Notes: generated from the sequence alone by a model not told the origin. A DNA stretch of 64,000 nt from Inonotus obliquus (GCA_032164295.1 JAJHTX010000001.1:1302001-1366000), one strand, 5' to 3'. Positions 10,766-21,638 are shown, counted from the stretch's first letter. Numbers and translations are program-made.

Positions 10766-11779
10766 GGCTGCACGAAGTCCTATGCCTGTCGGCTTGCTTT
10801 CTCTCTCATATAGCTTGTATGACTATATGTGAGAAGTTCGATCCATCTTTCGTTTATTATTACTGACTTCTGTTATAGATTCTGTATTGTTTTGCGCTTA
10901 CTGGACACCGCGATTATGACATGTATCGAAGAGAACAGACACTTTGTCTTCAGGGCTGGCCCTCAGCAGTAACTTGGTCCTGCGTTGTTTCACTCAGTCA
11001 TCCTATTGCAATTATCCCCCTGCTTCATTGGCGTCCAAGAGGATGACAGTCAGGATCGGCATGGCAGCATTCTGGTGTATGGAAGCAAGCCTATATATAA
11101 ATGCCAGCTCATTGGCAAGCTAAGCGTTACGTTGGGAGGCGTGGAGGTAAGAATCTTTTCTTCTTTCCCGCAGCGCGCTGAATGGAATGGCACGAAATTA
11201 TTACCTGGCAGCCTTCGCGGAAGTTACGACAATTTGATATAACTTTGCTTCACTGGGTTCCGAAACAGATTCTCCCGTCAGACCAAGTATGGTCGATGGC
11301 TTGAGCATTCATTAATGAAGTATAGATGATCAATCCGGAAAGGAGTTTCAAGTTTCCCGTTGGCTTCAGGCACGAAGTCATAACACTTCATTATTATCAA
11401 TATTGGCATGGACCATGTACACTATGCGTTATGTTGAAGTGGTTCCATCGATGCAATCTCGTGATGGGTACCAATATTCAGGTACTTGATTTAGACGCTG
11501 AGGAATATTAGTGCTATGATGAGCGGTGCAGAGAAGCTGGCTGGACGGATTGTATGGATTCATGTGACCGTCGCGTCTCTTGAGAAGTGTATTACGTATC
11601 ATTACAATTATCCCACGGTTGGTTTGGTTGTGGTTGGAATTCGCTTAGGTACCAGGTCACTCATCTGGGATCGCCGTGTTCACTTTCTGTCCGCCCCGTC
11701 GTCCTTTCCTTCTACTCCCTCCCTCTCCCTCATCTCTCTCCTAAACCTCCATATCTCGCCTCTGTGCAACCCCTTGAAA
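10766..11779. other. 1-kb intergenic stretch without a supported gene
   Basis: Small ORFs at 10985-11242, 11326-11511 and 11516-11986 resemble no family. A TATA-like segment (tatatataaatg) lies near 11091. The last 120 bases before 11780 are C/T-rich on the plus strand, as is common upstream of basidiomycete genes, and probably belong to the sirtuin promoter. Confidence 0.5.
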
Positions 11780-13434
11780 ATGGTTAACACGCTCTCATTA
11801 GAGAGCTCGTCCTCAGATGCGACAATACGCCGCACTCTTTCCAACCTGTCTCTTGGTGTGGCGAAGAGCAAGAAAATCGTCGTCGTCACTGGGGCTGGTA
11901 TATCTTGCTCCTGCGGTATCCCGGTCAGTTCATGTCACACGAATAACAAGAACAGGCAGAATTTAATTTGGATCTGGACTTGCTAGGATTTCCGCTCTAC
12001 AGATGGATTATACAGCCTTGTGAAACAACAATATCCTGACGTCGTGCTAAAGGGGCGGGACCTCTTTGACGCGTCCCTTTTTCGTGATCCGACAACGACA
12101 TCGGTCTTCTATACCTTTATCTCCAAGCTGAAGCAATCCACCGATGTCGTTTCTCCTTCACCGACACACCATTTTATAAAGGCATTAGACACCAAAGGCA
12201 AGCTTCTTCGTTCTTACACGCAGAACATCGATGGCTTGGAAGAAAGGGCCGGCCTTCTCGGTAGTGCAAGTGAAGAGGTGAAGGTTAATGACGGAAAAGG
12301 GAAGGCCAAGTTGAACATGAAGGATGTCAAGAATGTGCAATTGCATGGTGACATCCGTCGAGTTCGCTGTACACTTTGCTCGGCGGACTACATGTTCACT
12401 GATGAGCACATGCATGCGTTTCTTGATGGGACAGCCCCTGACTGCCCTGACTGCGCCTCCCGCTGTAAGTACCACATTCACCAGGTCTTCTATTAAACCG
12501 CCAGTTAATATCTAAAATTAGCCGAAGCTCGCGTTGCACGTTCTGCTCGCGCGCTGAAGATAGGCAAACTTCGCCCCGGTATCGTCTTATATGACGAGCC
12601 GCATCCCCTTGGTGATGATATTGGAAGCATACAGTCTGGTGATCTCTCCCGCAAACCGGACCTTCTCATAATCATGGGCACCTCGCTCAAGGTGCATGGT
12701 CTGAAGAAGCTCGTGAAGGAATTCGCAAAAGTCGTCCACACTGTTGCACCCTCCAAGCCACCATGCGTTGTTAACTCTCCAAAGCCGTTGACCAACAAGA
12801 ATGCGATGAAGGGCAAAGTGATCTTTGTCAACAAGACCTCTCCTTCTAGCGAATGGGACGGGCTCATCGATTACCACGTACAAGGGGAAACGGATGCTTG
12901 GGTTGAAAGAGTTCTCGAAGATTGGAAAAGAATGAGACCCGCGGACTGGGAAATTCAGACGACTCTGGACGGTCCGGGAAAAGAGCTTTTCAAGGCTTCT
13001 AAGGAAAACGCACATACGAAAACTTCGAAAACATCGAAAGGTTTGTGCTTATCGTGTACGCCACGACACATCGGACTGATGATCGATTCATTCACTTAGG
13101 TTCGAAGCACGGCCGAGAGAATATACCCCCAGCTCCATCACCCGTCCTTTCAAAATTGGATAAACCACCAATAGCACAAGCTCCACAGTCGCCCAGCAAG
13201 CGTTCTCGAACAACTTCGCACTATTCAAAGCATGAGTGTAGTCCATCAAAGAAAAACCACACTAATGCCCCCGCGGAAAGAAATGCTCTTCCGGCTGAGG
13301 AAAGGGGACTGCTGTTTAAAAGCCGAGCTGCAAACCACGTGCCAGTGGTCGAAGTCGTTTCCCGACGGACGAAGCAGCGGAATCTCGGGCCCAGAAAGGA
13401 CCAACCTGGTCTTGTCGACGCAGTTTTCTCATGA
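11780..13434 (+). CDS. NAD-dependent histone deacetylase, Hst3/Hst4 type sirtuin
   Basis: Four exons (11780-11923, 11987-12464, 12522-13040, 13100-13434), 491 residues. Sirtuin blocks run in order: VVVTGAGISCSCGIP-DFRS (NAD-binding), YTQNIDGLEERAG (TQNxD), QLHGDIRRVRC with the catalytic His, two zinc-binding Cys pairs (CTLC and CPDC), and LLIIMGTSLKVHG. The GAGIS-x-x-C-GIPDFRS form and the LHGDIRRVRC-TLC spacing fit the Hst3/Hst4 class, which removes acetyl from histone H3 K56 and supports genome stability. After about residue 380 comes a basic, Ser/Pro-rich tail not needed for the fold and probably carrying nuclear localisation signals. The class assignment is by motif only. Confidence 0.93.
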
Positions 13435-13698
13435 CATGACCTTTGACTTCTCACGCTCTTGTCATTTACGTTTTTTATTCCTTGCATTTCTTTCTTCCTC
13501 CCTTCGCGCGACAGCTTCTCTCCTTCGCTTGGGCGTTCTCTCTCTCCGGACAGTGGGTATCGGACAGAACGGACGAACCTTGGCAATTTCTCACATCTTC
13601 GCGACAAGCACTGTAATCAAGACGATTTTAAAGTAGTGTACATTATTGGAACAACACCTTTCAGTTTCGACTCTGTAGAACTTACACTGCCAGGCTAA

Positions 13699-15659
13699 TT
13701 ACCAGTCCATTTGCTTTCTATTTGTTATTCCTGGTGTAGACACTTCCTGCTGATCACCGAATGGATCCGCGAAGGGATCGTCTGACGTTAGAGCCTGACG
13801 TGGGTCTGCCCGGACGTCGTCTTCATCAGAGTTGCTAGAGTAGCGCTTGGAAGACGAAGGTCCGTAAGACGTGGTCGTTAATCGTGGTTCAGCTGTACGG
13901 CGGTTGTGTGATTCTTCATCGGAGGACTCGTAGTCACTATAATCGGAGAGCGAGCCTCGTGCTGCAACGTCCTCATCATCTGAGCCACGTGCATCTGGGC
14001 GAAGAGGCGGGGGTAAATTCCTATCGAGAACTATCAGGCCATCCGATCAATCTAAAACCACAGTTAAAATTACCCTTGAGAACCAATTCCGCCAAAGCTC
14101 AGATCCTGCAAATCCGGATGTAGCCCAGCAGAACTTGGAGGCGACTCATACGTGCTGCGATTGCGTTCCCGCCGCTCCTTATTGCGCTCAACTTGTCGAG
14201 TTATCGCGGCTCGTTGCTCCTCTTGTAATCTATTGACTTCGCTACTGTCGGCGGTCAGTTTCGCAGCTGCCATATGTTGCTGCATTTCTTCCACGTCTTG
14301 TTCTGTCATAACAGGCTTTATCAACTGAAACAAAAGCTTAGATGATGAACATTATAGTGGCACGAGGACCGCGAACTCACTTTATCATACATCTGTAATG
14401 CGGCAATTACACGCTCATTGGTTTCAAGCAGCGTCCCAATCAACTCCTCGTTTTCAACGAGCTAGAAAAGTTGCTGAATAAATGAGATAAACGATGAAAC
14501 AGTCACTACTCTACCTGAATATATCGAACTAATTTCTTCCGAGCCTGCTTAGCGCTCTCAATGCATTCTTTAACCTTCGCATTATCCTGGACATTCTCCC
14601 GTTCTGGGTTTACCAACTGCAAACAAGCAAGTCATTGAAAAGTTTATATGTCCAACGAAAGTTCAGCGTACCGTTAGGGCATTCACCAAGTTATTAGCTG
14701 CCTGAGATGTCTCAGCAATAGCTTGCAGGATTAGTGGTTTCTCTTTCTCAAAGTTGAAGGGTGGTCGTTGCCTTCTCGCTGCACGCTGTCGTGTTTCCTC
14801 TTCTTTCCTACGTTTCTCCTCCTTTGCCTGCCTCTTCGCCTCTTCTTTTGCTTCACGCTCTTCTCTCTTTCGCTTTTCGTACTCGTTTTCAACTGAGCTT
14901 CTAGGAGGTGCTACGTGCGGTATAGCTTTATAGAGATTCGCAGCTGGTGACATACGTGAATCGCCCTCAAACTGCCTACGCCACGATCCAAGCACACTAA
15001 TTAGTTTCCGTTTTACTTTCGGATCTGTCCCGGGGTCTTGTACGAGGTGCTTGATGGCGTCCGTAAGCTGCCCATCGGCAAATGTAGCTGCGGTGGCGAT
15101 GAGGAAGATGGAAAAGAACAATGAGAAAGAGAATCTGTACTTTGAAAACGTTCTCCGCCATTCTCAACCGTGGCCTTCAAGAGCTAACACCCGATGAGTG
15201 ATGGCAATGAAAGGCGCATATAAAGAGACATACTACTAAAGCTCGATACTGCCTGTGCGCGTCACCATGTTTGAGCTTCTTACGGATCGCCCGAGAGGCT
15301 TCCGCCGGCCTGTAAGAGTCGCTCAGTCCTGAAGGTTTTAGCGTGAATGTAATTTGGCACACCACTTACCCTGTAGGTTGTATATTGATAGACTCGACCA
15401 GCTCGGGTATTCTGAAATACTACAAGTCACGTTCAACAGAACGAATGTAGGAGTGGAATATCCAAACCCATCGAAAGCCTCATCCTCATAGCTGGGAGAA
15501 GTCAATATCTCTACGAGATCTGTGATGGATGACTGGAAATCATATGCATCATGTTATCTCCAGACCAGAAACGCAAAGGAACATCAATGGGCAGCATACA
15601 TGGGGTTTCTCGCTTCTGAGAGCTGACAATGCCTGCTTCGCAAGACTAAGGGAGGTCAT
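13699..15659 (-). CDS. VHS/GAT-domain protein, Lsb5-like
   Basis: Multi-exon gene. Exon 1 codes MTSLSLAKQALSALRSEKPH and joins SSITDLVEILTSPSYEDEAF. The VHS domain follows, with EASRAIRKKLKHGDAHRQYRALV, then TDAIKHLVQDPGTDPKVKRK and SWRRQFEGD. After a Lys/Glu/Arg-rich charged segment (REEREAKEEAKRQAKEEKRR) a GAT-like helical region carries ETSQAANNLVNALTLVN, ECIESAKQARKKLVRYIQ and ELIGTLLETNERV. The C-terminus is acidic and disordered and ends KQMDW. VHS plus GAT without a GAE domain matches yeast Lsb5, which links the actin regulator Las17, Arf3 and ubiquitin-dependent endocytosis. An in-frame ATG at 15749 would add 30 residues; I chose 15659 because the VHS start lies just after it. Confidence 0.82.
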
Positions 15660-15780
15660 GGTAACTGACAGAGAGAGTGATGACTTGGAGAGGTAAGAGA
15701 CGATGTTAAGTAGTCCTTGTTGGTGGTGGAACGCGTGCCGAATACCCATGATGACGTCAGCTACAACATGGAATATAATT

Positions 15781-17029
15781 CTACTTTTTCCTCTCTAGTC
15801 TCCAACGATAAATCTGTGGCTTATACGCCTTCTCTTCCTTTCTCGCAAGTCTCTCAGCTTTCTTTATCTTCATCGAGTCAAGCTCATCCTCGTTCAGCTC
15901 GTCATCATCGTCGTCCCCTCCAACTTTTTCAACACCACGCAGCTTCAGACTACCTCCCTTCCCCATCAACGCTCGTTGCATTTCCAGCTCTCGTTCTGCG
16001 TAGCGCAGCAATGTATCACGCGTGAGACGTGCAGACAGCTCCTTCAGTAGACGAGTACGGTGCTTCTGTGAAACATTAGAATGAACTACCCAGTAAGTAC
16101 TTGGATGCTTACCTTGGCGGCTTCCCATCGCTCCGAAGCCTCGAATGACCCACCCTCTACATCGACTTCCATGCGATTAGCCTTTCTCTTTCCCTTGCTC
16201 TTCGATTCTTCTTTCCAGCCCAGATCCAGCGAATCTTCAGCTTCAGCTTTTCGTTCCTCACCAACTGATTCCAGCCTGCTCAGAAGGGGCAGTCCAATTG
16301 TATAACGTTGGGCTAAAATCATCAATATCAGTACCGTCTAGGGACCCCCAAGTATCCGGGAGTTTACCTTCAGTTTCATTCTCCACAAAAATGAGATGCT
16401 TTGACGTTTGTTTCGAGGTCCGTTTTGAGGACTTCGAATCCTTGATGATACCAGCTTGTCTTAGGACTTCTAGCTCTTGATCGTCAAGCCCTTCTCCTCC
16501 TTCATCTCTCTTCCTGTATCCTGCGATATGCGGCGCGATTAGGTCCGCCAATTCTGTGAGTTGTGCTTTTAGTTTTTCTATTTTCTATCAAGGGAGATGC
16601 GTCAGTCTATTGAAGGGAGGAGAGGATGGTGAACCTCACCTTAAGACCCGCGGTACGCATAGTTCGTATGTAGTTCTCATCTTGTGTTTTCAATAGTTTC
16701 ACAAAATCTACTGGTAACGACGCGTTTCCTCTGTCTTGAATATGCACTCCAGCCTAAACGAAGTCACTTGGTCAGTTCTGCGGACGACCAGCGAGTAATA
16801 GCTTGCACACCTGAGTCCTCTGTCTACTCATCGAAAAATAAAACTCATCCTTGTTCCTATCTGCTGCCTTCTGCTGCAGCTTCTTGATGCGGTCTTGCTT
16901 GGAATGGTAGTCTCGAGCTCGGAGAACATAATCCTTGTGCTTCTCAAGAAGACCAAGCCTGGTGCGGTGAGATGGTTGCGAGCGTTCCTTGTGCTCACGT
17001 CGGTGCAGAGAGTTCTTTAAGGAAGACAT
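15781..17029 (-). CDS. UTP11: U3 small nucleolar RNA-associated protein 11
   Basis: The N-terminus [18 protein letters not shown], followed by [19 protein letters not shown] and [13 protein letters not shown], is the strongly conserved Utp11 head. Later exons contain [12 protein letters not shown], a Glu/Lys-rich middle and a basic C-terminus ending [14 protein letters not shown]. The protein is part of the SSU processome that matures 18S rRNA in the nucleolus. Several short introns break the gene. Its start codon is 149 bp from that of the divergent ureF gene. Confidence 0.92.
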
Positions 17030-17178
17030 TGTCTGTAGGACACGGTGAATGTCAGTGTTAAGGGAAGTTGCCCAAACCCCAACTGAGGATGCGATAGAAG
17101 GATCACGTGTCGGAACTTACCCACCTGAAACTTGAAAGAGATCTTGAGTTTTTGACCATTGACCTTTCCTGCGACAAA
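17030..17178. promoter_or_regulatory. Short divergent promoter, UTP11 / ureF
   Basis: 149 bp between opposing start codons. It contains a palindromic CACGTG at 17104-17109, the core of many bHLH sites. No direct evidence shows which gene it serves. Confidence 0.4.
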
Positions 17179-18136
17179 ATGGACGACGCGACGGAATCGT
17201 ACATCATGCTTCTTCTCGCAGACGGGAATTTACCAACAGGTTCCTTCGTGGCGTCGTCAGGTCTTGAGTCGTACGTTAAGCATGGTTTCTTCGGAACATC
17301 ATCGTTATCAAACTCCACCAACGCGGCGTCTTCGTCTACCGCGCGTATGAATCAAGCGGTGGTCAACTTTATAGAAGATAACGTAGGGAGCTACGCGCAT
17401 ACTGCTCTCCCATTTGTTTCTGACGCACACTCTGCCGTCTCGGAGTTCCGCAATGGGCTTGCTAGTGATACCAAACCAGAGTCTTCTTCTGCCTTGGTAC
17501 GACTGGCAGCATTGGACGATCTGTACCATTCTATGACGCTCAACGACGTTACGCGAAGAGCTTCAAAAGCGCAAGGCGTAGCCCTTCTCACGCTCTTTTC
17601 CAAAGGGCTAACGATGCCTCAGCTTGTTACACCGGACGACAGATTAAAATCTCGGGATACTAAAGAGGATGAAATCTTGCAGCTTATTGATGAATACAAG
17701 CTAAGAATACGCAGGGACGATGTTCGTGGGCATCTCCCAGTCTGTTGGGGGATTCTGACCGCATCTCTAGGCTTAAGCTTAGGTATGTATTATCGCGTGG
17801 TCCTTCAAAACTACTGATATGGCAGCTGAATATGTTTCAGAACGATCCCAGTACCTTCACTTGTTTCTCCAAGCTCGATCCCTCCTCTCTGCATCCATTC
17901 GACTAAACACATTAGGTCCATATGCAGCTCAGCAGATCCTGCTGCACGTCGTCAAGAGTATCGTGGAACGGCAGATGGAGATATGTAAGGACTTGAGATC
18001 TGGACTGCAGCCCGCGGCTGGCGAAGAAGATGGGGAGGTTCTTGATAATCTGCAATGCGCTGCGACGACCTGGCCACTTGGCGAAATCCTTGCTGCGAGG
18101 CATGACCTGCAGCATTCGAGGATTTTCAACAGCTAG
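17179..18136 (+). CDS. Urease accessory protein UreF
   Basis: Two exons, 17179-17782 and 17826-18136, about 304 residues. UreF signatures are visible: SYIMLLLADGNLPTGSFVAS and GLESYVKHG near the start, MTLNDVTRRASKAQG in the middle, and HLPVCWGILTASLGLSL, after which an intron splits a codon and AEYVSERSQYLHLFLQARSL continues. The C-terminus holds SASIRLNTLGPYAAQQILLH. UreF acts with UreD and UreG to load nickel into the urease active site in the cytosol. The frame extends upstream only to a GTG, so I use the ATG at 17179. Confidence 0.92.
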
Positions 18137-18364
18137 GCGGGTATTCATGACACATACCTCACTTCTCATTCTGATACGATATTTCGCGTTGCTCGATGTT
18201 GCACTTCATTAGAAAACCACCCGATAAAGCGGAACTTCCAATCATGACCAACCTCAGACCCTCCGTCACCTTGACCTTCCATCTGGAAGATGTGCTCTGT
18301 CGAGTACAGAGTCAGCTAGTCCTGATCTATTCCCGGTCAGTATGCCATGACCGAAATATCGTTG
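18137..18364. other. Region between ureF and the decayed GNAT copy
   Basis: Probably the 3' untranslated end of ureF and unassigned sequence. No coding pattern seen. Confidence 0.4.
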
Positions 18365-18775
18365 CGTTCCAAGGCCGAGATGAAACTATATTCCTCGCGC
18401 TCACGACCCAACCGATCCGACGACTCTCCTGACCGGGTTTCGGAGCTCCGGAGCTTGATGATTCGGAAAGGGCGAAGACAAAGGAAAGAATCCCTACATT
18501 TCTAGTATCCTGCGCCCATACATTTTTCATCGATCAAAGGGGGTTCTAGGAGGCCGTAGCGTTCGTTTCAAACTGCTCGTTAAAGATCTCGAGACATCCT
18601 ATATACTCACGCTCGTCGGCGTCCTGGATGGTATATGCTGACACGGGTATGTTGCGGGCTGACATGGTATGCCGCACACAAGATAATTCATTTGAAGAGC
18701 AAGGGATCCTATACTCTAATACAACACCGGGGCGTTCATTTGCTATCGACAGGAGAACTATTGGTGTCCTTTAGT
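18360..18775. repeat. Direct repeat, copy A (about 0.4 kb)
   Basis: Matches 20113-20491 in the same orientation with small indels. By eye, about 118 of 120 bases agree in the small GNAT-like frame, while adjoining sequence differs at roughly one base in ten. The repeat contains the decayed GNAT fragment and some sequence on both sides. Confidence 0.85.
18365..18665 (-). pseudogene. Decayed GNAT acetyltransferase fragment, copy A
   Basis: On the minus strand an ATG at 18665 opens a 39-codon frame, MSARNIPVSAYTIQDADERE and then CLEIFNEQFETNA, which ends at TAG 18548-18546. It aligns with the start of the intact GNAT gene nearby (YTIRNAEEHDLPGILEIFNEQ). Homology seems to go on in other frames: LIDEKCMG against DIDDRRKWMG, then GILSFVFALSESSSS against GFPIFVAVPSRSTS. 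This indicates at least two frameshifts and a stop. The catalytic acetyl-CoA part (RGLGIGSALM in the intact gene) is absent. The block is repeated at 20113-20491. Confidence 0.72.
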
Positions 18776-19370
18776 ACGCTGCATCTCAATCGCTGACAGG
18801 TCTTCTTCATTGTGCCATGGTTCTTCCTTACCATCCAACGCATGTGTTTATTGATTGGCTCCTGAATGTCTGGAGTCCGATGTCGTATTTCGAAATTTGG
18901 TGATTCGTGGTCCACCTGTTCCCCAATACGCCTCTTCCATACCGCTTTGTCAAGTTTGCCAGCTCAGCAAAACTCACACGTGCCATTCCTAACAATTACC
19001 TTGCAAAGGTCTGTCGCAATATGATACTTGTTTCTGGAATGACCCACTCGTGCTTTGCATTCTGATATTTTCTTGGGTTACTGAAGAAGGTTACTATCGC
19101 TTACGAAAGTCGCATAGCTACTTGATTCATACATTGCATTTTGGCTCTCTGGTCAGCCCTCCCTTCCATTGCCAAGTTTGCATCTCTTCTCTGCAATTTA
19201 TATAAACCCCATGTATAAGGGGCTCGTTTTATGACCTCTAGTTCTCTCAGTCCAAAGTACTAAGCGGAAGTCTCTTTAGCGACTTAACATCTTAACACAG
19301 TCAGTAAATCACCCTTTGACAGAACTTGTCATCATAAGAACAAGCAACACTCATTAGCAGGATCTTGCGA
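18776..19370. other. Upstream region of the orphan gene
   Basis: No gene seen. A TATA-like element (tttatataaa) at about 19198-19207 lies 165 bases upstream of the orphan gene's ATG and could be its core promoter. Confidence 0.45.
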
Positions 19371-20051
19371 ATGTCGAGTTCACGAAACCCAGAGGTCCAC
19401 ACTGCAGAATATGGTAGCGTTTATAGCACCGATACAGGCTCAATGATTTCGGAAGGCAGTCCGCTATGGGTGACATACTTTAAAGATACAATAAAAGATG
19501 CACAGTGGTTACAAGACCTTCCGATCCCAGACATCGCAGCCCGCAGAAGAGATTACCGCGATGGAATAAATAAATTGGAAGAGAAGCGTGAAAAGCTTGA
19601 GAAGAAAATAGACGCTGCGAATGAATTCTACTTCTTTATGGCGCTTGGATGTAAAGGGGGACACGAAGCCGATCTTGATGGCTACATTGAACTGCTATCA
19701 ATTCAGAAAGACGTCCTAGACACCGTCATATACGTGCTGAATACAGGAGACGATGAACTGCGTAAATGGTTGAAAATGGGATGGGATCTGTCAAGGACAG
19801 AACTGATAAACATAGACCTGGACAAACCACGCCGAAGAAAGTCTATGGTGCAAACATTCGCCGCCTACAAAGATAACATAAATCGTATACGGTTTCAACT
19901 TGGTACGCGTCCCAACTCGGACGGAATGGCCCGGAATGGGATTAAACGCTATGTGAGGAGGGCTAAATCCATTCCTTCTAGAGTAAAAAGTAGACTTACA
20001 CAGCCGCGCCCGAAGTTGGGTGAGGCCTCCATACACACCCATCAAAAGTAG
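19371..20051 (+). CDS. Unrecognised intronless gene between GNAT-fragment repeats
   Basis: A single uninterrupted frame of 226 codons from ATG 19371 (frame open from 19365, but only by a TTG). I do not recognise a family. The N-terminal 30 residues are polar. Then come SPLWVTYFKDTIKDAQWLQD, a strongly charged helical stretch (RRDYRDGINKLEEKREKLEK) likely to form a coiled coil, a short hydrophobic patch (EFYFFMALGC), a regular helical middle with DLDGYIELLSIQKDVLDT, and a very basic C-terminus ending SIHTHQK. No signal peptide or clear membrane span. It is unusual in this window in lacking introns and lies between two copies of a decayed acetyltransferase. It could be a lineage-specific gene or a relic of a mobile element's cargo. 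Length and TATA-like upstream signal favour a real gene. Confidence 0.55.
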   Translation: MSSSRNPEVHTAEYGSVYSTDTGSMISEGSPLWVTYFKDTIKDAQWLQDLPIPDIAARRRDYRDGINKLEEKREKLEKKIDAANEFYFFMALGCKGGHEADLDGYIELLSIQKDVLDTVIYVLNTGDDELRKWLKMGWDLSRTELINIDLDKPRRRKSMVQTFAAYKDNINRIRFQLGTRPNSDGMARNGIKRYVRRAKSIPSRVKSRLTQPRPKLGEASIHTHQK

Positions 20052-20112
20052 AATTACCGGTAAGGGGGGGGCAAGGCAATAAACCTTCGGTGCATCACCA
20101 GTGATGTTGGTA

Positions 20113-20411
20113 CCGTTGCGTTCCAAGGTCCAGTATTCCTCGCGCTCACGACCTAACCGATCCGACGGCTCTCCTGACCGGTTTTCGGAGCTTCGGAGCT
20201 TGATAATTCGGAAAAGGCGAAGACAAAGGATAAGGATCCCTACATTTCTAGTATCCTGGGCCCAAATATTTATCGTCAATCAAAGAGGGTACTAGGAGGC
20301 CGCAGCGTTCGTTTCAAACTGCTCGTTAAAGATCTCGAGACATCCTATATACTCACGCTCGTCGGCGTCCTGGATGGTATATGCTGACACGGGTATGTTG
20401 CGGGCTGACAT
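20113..20411 (-). pseudogene. Decayed GNAT acetyltransferase fragment, copy B
   Basis: Same structure as copy A: an ATG at 20411 opens a 39-codon frame stopped at 20294-20292, with one visible amino-acid difference (NATAS in A, NAAAS in B). Downstream pieces in shifted frames (LIDDKYLG, then LSFVFAFSELSSS) again resemble the intact GNAT protein. The catalytic half is missing. It lies about 500 bp beyond the 3' end of the intact gene. Confidence 0.72.
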
Positions 20412-20491
20412 GGTATGCCGCACACAAGATATTTCATTTGAAGTGCAAGGGTGTTCATTTGCTATCGATGGGAGTCCTACTGGTGTCCTTA
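20113..20491. repeat. Direct repeat, copy B (about 0.4 kb)
   Basis: Second copy of the block at 18360-18775, same orientation, about 1.75 kb away on the other side of the orphan gene. It lacks about 20 bases near its right end that copy A has. Confidence 0.85.
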
Positions 20492-20915
20492 TTAGAGCGA
20501 TAGATAGGTTACTCCCATCTTCCGTCAGATATCCTTAGGCGATAGCAACCTAGACCCTCCTGGACCGAGGAATCAGTGAAACAATCTTCAAGTTGTTACT
20601 ACGAAGGCGAGTTACATTCGTCCCTGGTTTGATCGGAGCTGATCGACGCGGATCAAGAAATATTTGCAAGCGACTCGGAGTAGAGGCTAGTAGGAGCCGA
20701 CGGTGGGGCTGGGAAGAAAGAATCATTCAGCGAAGAGGAGAGAGAATGAACACGAGCTGCTTTTCACTACGATTTGTCTGCTGTCCAATGTAACATGAGG
20801 ATTCAACCCAAGCACTCCCTACACCTTCCGGTTCGTCAGATTCGAATCATCAATGTCTTGTCTATGTACGAGTATAATCCGACTTACAGTATCGCCGCGG
20901 TATTCCGACCTCTCA
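20492..20915. other. Intergenic stretch without a supported gene
   Basis: ORFs at 20593-20793 and 20774-20983 match no family. Probably the downstream flank of the GNAT gene. Confidence 0.45.
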
Positions 20916-21638
20916 TTAATCCCGGATCTCCTCTCCATATCCTCCATTTTCTCCACCCTCGGGCAACAACAACAACTGCATAAACGTCACATCTAACCAC
21001 TTCCCAAATTTAAACCCAACCTCTCTCATCCTCCCAACCTCCTCAAACCCAAACTTCTCATGAAACCTAATGGACCCCGCATTTTCCGAAGTAATAGTCG
21101 CAATAATCGAATGAATCTTTCTTCTTCTTCTTCTTCTTCTTACTTCTTTGTCTCGACCTTGATCTCGAGCGTGCGATAGTAAAGTTTTCATTAACGCTGA
21201 ACCAATACCGAGTCCGCGGATGGATTTGTGAATGTAGAGTGTGAGTTCGGAGGTAAAGCGGTATCCTGCTCTCGGGCGGAATGTGCTGTAATAAGCAAAT
21301 CCTAATATGCTCGGTGTCGTAACGTCGGCGTAGATATTTTCGTTCCTGGTATTTGGTTCCACCAGAGTGCTCTCTAATGTACCAGAGTTCGGACTAGTAC
21401 TACGAGAAGGAACAGCAACGAAAATAGGGAATCCAGCACTTTTGATATCCCCCATCCATTTTCGTCGATCGTCGATATCGAAGGGATCATCTCGTAAGAT
21501 CGCCGTACTCGATGCGATTTGCTCGTTGAATATCTCGAGTATACCTGGTAAATCGTGTTCTTCGGCGTTACGGATTGTGTATGGTGGTGTGGGCGTGGAT
21601 GCGGATGCGGATGTTATCGTGTTCGTATTGCTTGACAT
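20916..21638 (-). CDS. GNAT N-acetyltransferase, phosphinothricin acetyltransferase-like
   Basis: Intronless 240-residue gene. Family features in order: YTIRNAEEHDLPGILEIFNE, TAILRDDPFDIDDRRKWM, ILGFAYYSTFRPRAGYRFTS, SELTLYIHKSIRGLGIGSAL (acetyl-CoA-binding RGxGIG), and ENAGSIRFHEKFGFEEVGRM, then KFGKWLDVTFMQ. These fit bar/pat-like enzymes that acetylate amino groups of small toxic amino acids or methionine sulfone analogues; the real substrate is unknown. Before the last strand-helix pair there is a run of seven AGA arginine codons (near 21121-21147), an apparent microsatellite expansion. Two decayed N-terminal copies lie beyond its 3' end. Confidence 0.88.
   Translation of the reverse strand: MSSNTNTITSASASTPTPPYTIRNAEEHDLPGILEIFNEQIASSTAILRDDPFDIDDRRKWMGDIKSAGFPIFVAVPSRSTSPNSGTLESTLVEPNTRNENIYADVTTPSILGFAYYSTFRPRAGYRFTSELTLYIHKSIRGLGIGSALMKTLLSHARDQGRDKEVRRRRRRRKIHSIIATITSENAGSIRFHEKFGFEEVGRMREVGFKFGKWLDVTFMQLLLLPEGGENGGYGEEIRD

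Noticed and set aside
10985..11511. Plus ORFs in the gap before the sirtuin gene
   Set aside because: No similarity I recognise and no conserved-looking splice pattern.
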